Shown here in pieces: positions 61,021-64,000 of a stretch of 64,000 nucleotides of DNA (positions within the stretch are counted from its first letter, which is position 1; every line of letters starts with the position of its first letter). Source of the DNA: DAITBA01 sp036824005 (lineage in GTDB: Bacteria; Pseudomonadota; Gammaproteobacteria; Burkholderiales; Rhodocyclaceae); the NCBI GenBank assembly GCA_036824005.1, contig DAITBA010000001.1:558001-622000 (forward strand), written 5' to 3'. The translations under genes were made by a program, and so were the position numbers. The notes beneath the pieces are model-generated. The model was given only the letters and a program-made list of their open reading frames with translations, searched no databases and was not told the DNA's origin.

Positions 61021-61482
61021 TCAACGGTCCGCCTTGCCGTGCATGGTCATCAGGGTCTGTTGCATCGCGGCGCAGAGCACGCGGTGGCTGCCGCGCTCGG
61101 CGAACACCTCGGCTCGGGTGATGACCAGATTGCGGCCGGCCTTGACGACGTGGCCATGGGCGACGAGCCGTTCGCCATCGCCCGGTGCCAGGATGTTGAG
61201 CTTGTACTCCACGGTGAGCACGCTGGAATCGGCGGGCATGAGGGAGAAACCGGCATAACCGCCGGCCACGTCGGCCAGGGTGCCGATGACGCCACCATGA
61301 AAATAGCCGTGCTGCTGGGTGACCTCGGAACGGAAGGCCAGGCAGATTTCGCAATAGCCGGGGCGGATCTCCGTCAGCTCGGCACCAATGAAAGACATCA
61401 TCTTCTGCCGGGCGAAACTGGCGCGCACGCGGTCGGCGAAATGCGGGTCGCGCGGCTCGAAATGTCTGCCCCGTTCGCTCAA
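61021..61482 (-). CDS. PaaI-family thioesterase, first gene of the liu operon
   Basis: This 153-aa hotdog protein has TQQHGYFHGGVIGTLADVAG, the PaaI hallmark HGG-x-tlaD, and SSVLTVEYKLNILAPGDGE. The start is TTG at 61482, chosen for a strong GGAGGAGG 8 nt upstream and the position after the predicted promoter. It would hydrolyse aberrant acyl-CoA. Confidence 0.87.
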   Translation of the reverse strand: MSERGRHFEPRDPHFADRVRASFARQKMMSFIGAELTEIRPGYCEICLAFRSEVTQQHGYFHGGVIGTLADVAGGYAGFSLMPADSSVLTVEYKLNILAPGDGERLVAHGHVVKAGRNLVITRAEVFAERGSHRVLCAAMQQTLMTMHGKADR

Positions 61483-61525
61483 GGCGCCTCCTCCTCCAGG
61501 TGGCCGCGTTTGCAGCTCGCCGCGA

Positions 61526-61555
61526 ATTCTAGGTTGACGTTTACGTCAACGTCAA
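61526..61555 (-). promoter_or_regulatory. LiuR-type promoter and operator of the liu operon
   Basis: On the minus strand -35 TTGACG (61550-61555) and -10 TAGAAT (61526-61531) are separated by 18 bp. The spacer contains the 16-bp palindrome TTGACGTTTACGTCAA (61534-61549). A long spacer with a palindrome in it is typical of MerR-family control. Start of transcription is near 61519, about 37 nt before the TTG start. liuR ends 15 bp upstream. Confidence 0.75.
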
Positions 61556-61570
61556 CATTTTGTTAAAATA

Positions 61571-61999
61571 TCAACGAATCTCCTGGTCCGACACCGACTG
61601 CTGCGCTGTTCCCAGGCGGCCGGACTTGGCAAGCAGTTGCCGGCACTGGCGCTCCAAGGCGTACACCTCGGACAGTACCGCTTCGACGTCTTCGCGTTGC
61701 TGCTCCAGGGCTGCCTTGCGACGCGCCAATACGGTCAGGAAGCGTGTCAGTTGCGGGCTTTCGTCGTGGGCCGTATCGTACATGTCGATCAGCTCGCGGA
61801 TCTCGGCCAGGGAGAGGCCGAGCCGCCTGCCGCGCAGCGTCAACTTTAGGCGCGTGCGGTCGCGCTTATCGTAGACGCGCGTGTTGCGGTCGCGCCGCGG
61901 CGAGAGCAGGCCTTGGTCCTCGTAGTAACGAATCGCCCGGGGAGTGACGCGGAACTCGCGCGCCAACTCGGTGATCGTGTAGGTGGTATCGCTGTTCAT
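61571..61999 (-). CDS. liuR: MerR-family regulator LiuR
   Basis: The N-terminal helix-turn-helix and wing of this 142-aa protein (YTITELAREFRVTPRAIRYY, EDQGLLSPRRDRNTRVYDKR) and the long C-terminal coiled coil match LiuR, controller of leucine and isovalerate degradation. The ATG at 61999 (MNSDTTYTITE) is preferred; upstream in-frame residues do not look conserved. It probably binds the palindrome at 61534-61549 and responds to an acyl-CoA. Confidence 0.9.
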   Translation of the reverse strand: MNSDTTYTITELAREFRVTPRAIRYYEDQGLLSPRRDRNTRVYDKRDRTRLKLTLRGRRLGLSLAEIRELIDMYDTAHDESPQLTRFLTVLARRKAALEQQREDVEAVLSEVYALERQCRQLLAKSGRLGTAQQSVSDQEIR

Positions 62000-62166
62000 C
62001 GGCCGGAACTTGGTCCGGTTTCGCGCGGAGACACGGACGGCAGGATTTTCAGGTAGTATGCAATGGTGCACCGCATCGAGCGCTGGCGCCCGCGCGGGGC
62101 AAGTTAAGCAGATTTCCCGCATCAAATCAAATCGCCGCACCCAGCGAACAGGAGCAGCCTGCGCCC

Positions 62167-63201
62167 ATGGATCAGCCGATTGCCATCGACTATCCGCTCC
62201 ATGACCTGCCCCCCGCTGGCAAGGCGCTGCCTGCGGCTCCGGGCATCGAGTGGGTGCGCATGCCGCTGCCTTTCGCCCTCGATCACGTCAATCTCTGGCT
62301 ACTTCACGACGGCGACGGCTACACGCTTGTCGACGCGGGCATCGCCCTCGACTCTATCAAGGAAAGCTGGGAGGCAATTCTGGCGAGCGTTTGCGCCGCC
62401 AAACCGATCCGGCGCCTGATCGTCACCCACTATCATCCTGACCATCTCGGCCTTGGCGCGTGGCTGGCCGCGAAGCTGGGCATCGAGGTGTGGATGACCC
62501 AGGGCGAATACCTCGCCGCGCTCGCCGTGCGCGAGCAACTGGCCGGCTTCGGCGTGCCTGCGATGCTGAAACAGTTTCGCGCCAACGGCCTCGACGAGGC
62601 GAGGCTGGACGCCCTGGCCCGGCGCGGCAACAGCTACCGGCGCGGCGTGCCCGACCTGCCCGATCATTACCGGCGCATGGTCGACGGCGAGGACCTGCGC
62701 ATTGACGGCCGCAACTGGCGTGTCATGGTCGGCCACGGCCATTCGCCGGAGCACGCCGCCCTTTACTGCGAGCAACTCGGCGTTCTGATTTCCGGCGACA
62801 TGGTGCTGCCGCGCATCACCACGAACGTCAGCGTGCTCGCGGCGACCCCCGACGCCGATCCGCTCAAACTTTATCTCGATTCGCTCGCGCGCTACGCGCA
62901 ACTATCGGCCGATACCCTCGTGCTGCCTTCCCATGGCCGGCCGTTCCGCGGCCTGCGTCAGCGCGTGGAGTTCGTGGCGGCCCATCATCGCGAGCGCTGC
63001 GACTTGCTGCTTGCCTGCTGTCCTGCGCCGCGCAGCGCCGCCGAGTTGCTGCCGACGTTGTTCACGCGCGAGCTCGACCCACACCAAGTCATGTTTGCCA
63101 TGGGGGAAACGATCGCCCACCTCAACCGCCTCGTCTATGCCGGCGAGCTGCACAAGGTAGAGGGGAGCGACGGCATCACCCGCTTTGTCACGCTGCATTA
63201 A
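62167..63201 (+). CDS. MBL-fold metallo-hydrolase (divergent from liuR)
   Basis: This 344-aa protein has VTHYHPDHLGLGAWLAAKLG (HxHxDH), a GHGHSPEHAALYCEQLGVLI segment with His and Asp ligands, and the last metal His in VLPSHGRPFRGL. A C-terminal winged-helix-like domain follows. It resembles GloB-type or lactonase-like proteins often found beside phaC or fatty-acid genes. Its substrate is unknown. AGGAG lies about 12 nt before the ATG; phaC starts 16 bp after it. Confidence 0.87.
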   Translation: MDQPIAIDYPLHDLPPAGKALPAAPGIEWVRMPLPFALDHVNLWLLHDGDGYTLVDAGIALDSIKESWEAILASVCAAKPIRRLIVTHYHPDHLGLGAWLAAKLGIEVWMTQGEYLAALAVREQLAGFGVPAMLKQFRANGLDEARLDALARRGNSYRRGVPDLPDHYRRMVDGEDLRIDGRNWRVMVGHGHSPEHAALYCEQLGVLISGDMVLPRITTNVSVLAATPDADPLKLYLDSLARYAQLSADTLVLPSHGRPFRGLRQRVEFVAAHHRERCDLLLACCPAPRSAAELLPTLFTRELDPHQVMFAMGETIAHLNRLVYAGELHKVEGSDGITRFVTLH

Positions 63202-63217
63202 TCAGGAGAGGAAACCA

Positions 63218-64000
63218 ATGGCCACGACAACCGAAGACCCTGCAACACGATCGCTGCCCGATCCTCAGGAAATGGCCAAGACCTATGCCGAAGTGGCGCA
63301 ACGGGCTTCGAAGCTCATTTCCGACCACGTCAAGCGCCAAGTCGCCCGCGGTGCGACGGTACCGGGCGACGAGTTGGGCATCGCCCAGGCTTTCATGGAA
63401 ATGATGGCCAAGCTGCTGTCCAACCCGTACACGCTCGCGCAGTCGCAGATGAATCTGGTCTGGGACTATTTTTCCCTCTGGCAGCACTCCATGCTGCGCT
63501 TCATGGGCCTGCACGTGCAGCCCGTGGCGGCGCCGGCCAAGGGCGACAACCGCTTCAGGGACGAGCAATGGGAGGAGCATTTTCTTTTTGACTTCATCAA
63601 GCAGTCCTACCTCATCTCGGCGCGCCATATCCATGACACGGTGAGCAAGGTCGAGGGCTTGCCCAACGGCACGCAGAAGAAGGTGAACTTCTTCACGCGC
63701 CAGTTTATCGACGCGCTCTCGCCATCGAATTTCGCGCTGACCAATCCGGAGGTTTTCCGCGAAACGCTCAAGAGTCACGGTCAGAACCTGATCAAGGGGT
63801 TCAACAACCTGCTGCGCGACATGGAGGACGGCGAAGGCCAGTTGCGCATCCGCATGACCGACACCTCCGCCTTCGAGATGGGCAAGAACGTCGCCACGAC
63901 GCCCGGCAAGGTGGTGTTCCAGAACGAGCTGATGCAGTTGCTGCAGTTCAGCCCGTCCACCAAAGAGGTGCTCAAGCGCCCCTTCCTGATCGTCCCGCCC
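63218..64000 (+). CDS. phaC: Class I poly(3-hydroxyalkanoate) synthase, N-terminal part
   Basis: These are the first 261 codons of PhaC; the frame runs off the window before the lipase-like box. Identifying segments are NPYTLAQSQMNLVWDYFSLW, GDNRFRDEQWEEHFLFDFIK, SPSNFALTNPEVFRETLKSH and PGKVVFQNELMQLLQFSPST. It polymerises hydroxyacyl-CoA into storage granules. The ATG at 63218 has GGAGAGG upstream. Its place beside the leucine-degradation operon links acetyl-CoA supply to storage, though it is on the opposite strand. Confidence 0.93.
   Translation, partial: MATTTEDPATRSLPDPQEMAKTYAEVAQRASKLISDHVKRQVARGATVPGDELGIAQAFMEMMAKLLSNPYTLAQSQMNLVWDYFSLWQHSMLRFMGLHVQPVAAPAKGDNRFRDEQWEEHFLFDFIKQSYLISARHIHDTVSKVEGLPNGTQKKVNFFTRQFIDALSPSNFALTNPEVFRETLKSHGQNLIKGFNNLLRDMEDGEGQLRIRMTDTSAFEMGKNVATTPGKVVFQNELMQLLQFSPSTKEVLKRPFLIVPP

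Overview
The window is GC-rich bacterial chromosome with no rRNA, tRNA, CRISPR array or transposase that I can recognise. The gene set fits a betaproteobacterium: a Gcr-type membrane protein, RapZ, UbiX, PurT, a class I PHA synthase and a LiuR-controlled leucine-degradation operon. Rhodocyclales or a relative is my best guess, at low confidence.

Layout. 1-11442 is mostly housekeeping: a truncated acyl-CoA-dehydrogenase-like flavoprotein, purT-mutY, a glucosidase/Gcr pair, and a tightly overlapping rapZ - NusG-II protein - Gx transporter - ubiX - LON-domain operon. 11659-38723 (minus strand, transcribed from right to left) is one block of 20 genes encoding a phage-tail-like extracellular contractile injection system (eCIS, relative of Afp/PVC/MAC). 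It has a sheath, inner tube, putative assembly chaperone, cap (DUF4255), AAA+ ATPase, tube-adaptor and LysM proteins, gp27-like hub, gp5-like spike, PAAR-like tip, gp25, two J-like baseplate proteins, two beta-helix proteins, and two large DUF4157 proteins that look like cargo. No head, portal, terminase, integrase or lysis genes are present, so it is not a prophage.

Immediately upstream of the eCIS lie a perfect sigma-54 (-24/-12) promoter at 38774-38788 and, about 155 bp further upstream, a 16-bp palindrome. Next comes a gene for a sigma-54 enhancer-binding protein. This gives a concrete model: the eCIS is switched on by a dedicated sigma-54 activator. 39010-46174 is a regulatory block: the activator, an EAL-only protein, an OmpR-type regulator with a hybrid PAS histidine kinase, a stand-alone receiver and a Crp/Fnr-type regulator.

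46508-61999 (minus strand) is a long catabolic operon under the MerR-family regulator LiuR. It holds the whole route from isovaleryl-CoA to acetoacetate plus acetyl-CoA: isovaleryl-CoA dehydrogenase, methylcrotonyl-CoA carboxylase alpha and beta, methylglutaconyl-CoA hydratase and HMG-CoA lyase. It also holds a thiolase, a second acyl-CoA dehydrogenase, three hotdog thioesterases, two thioredoxin-fold isomerases and a beta-carbonic anhydrase that may supply bicarbonate to the carboxylase. Two families of long intergenic inverted repeats fill its larger gaps. On the right edge an MBL-fold hydrolase and a truncated phaC run on the plus strand; PHA synthesis would be a natural sink for the acetyl-CoA produced.
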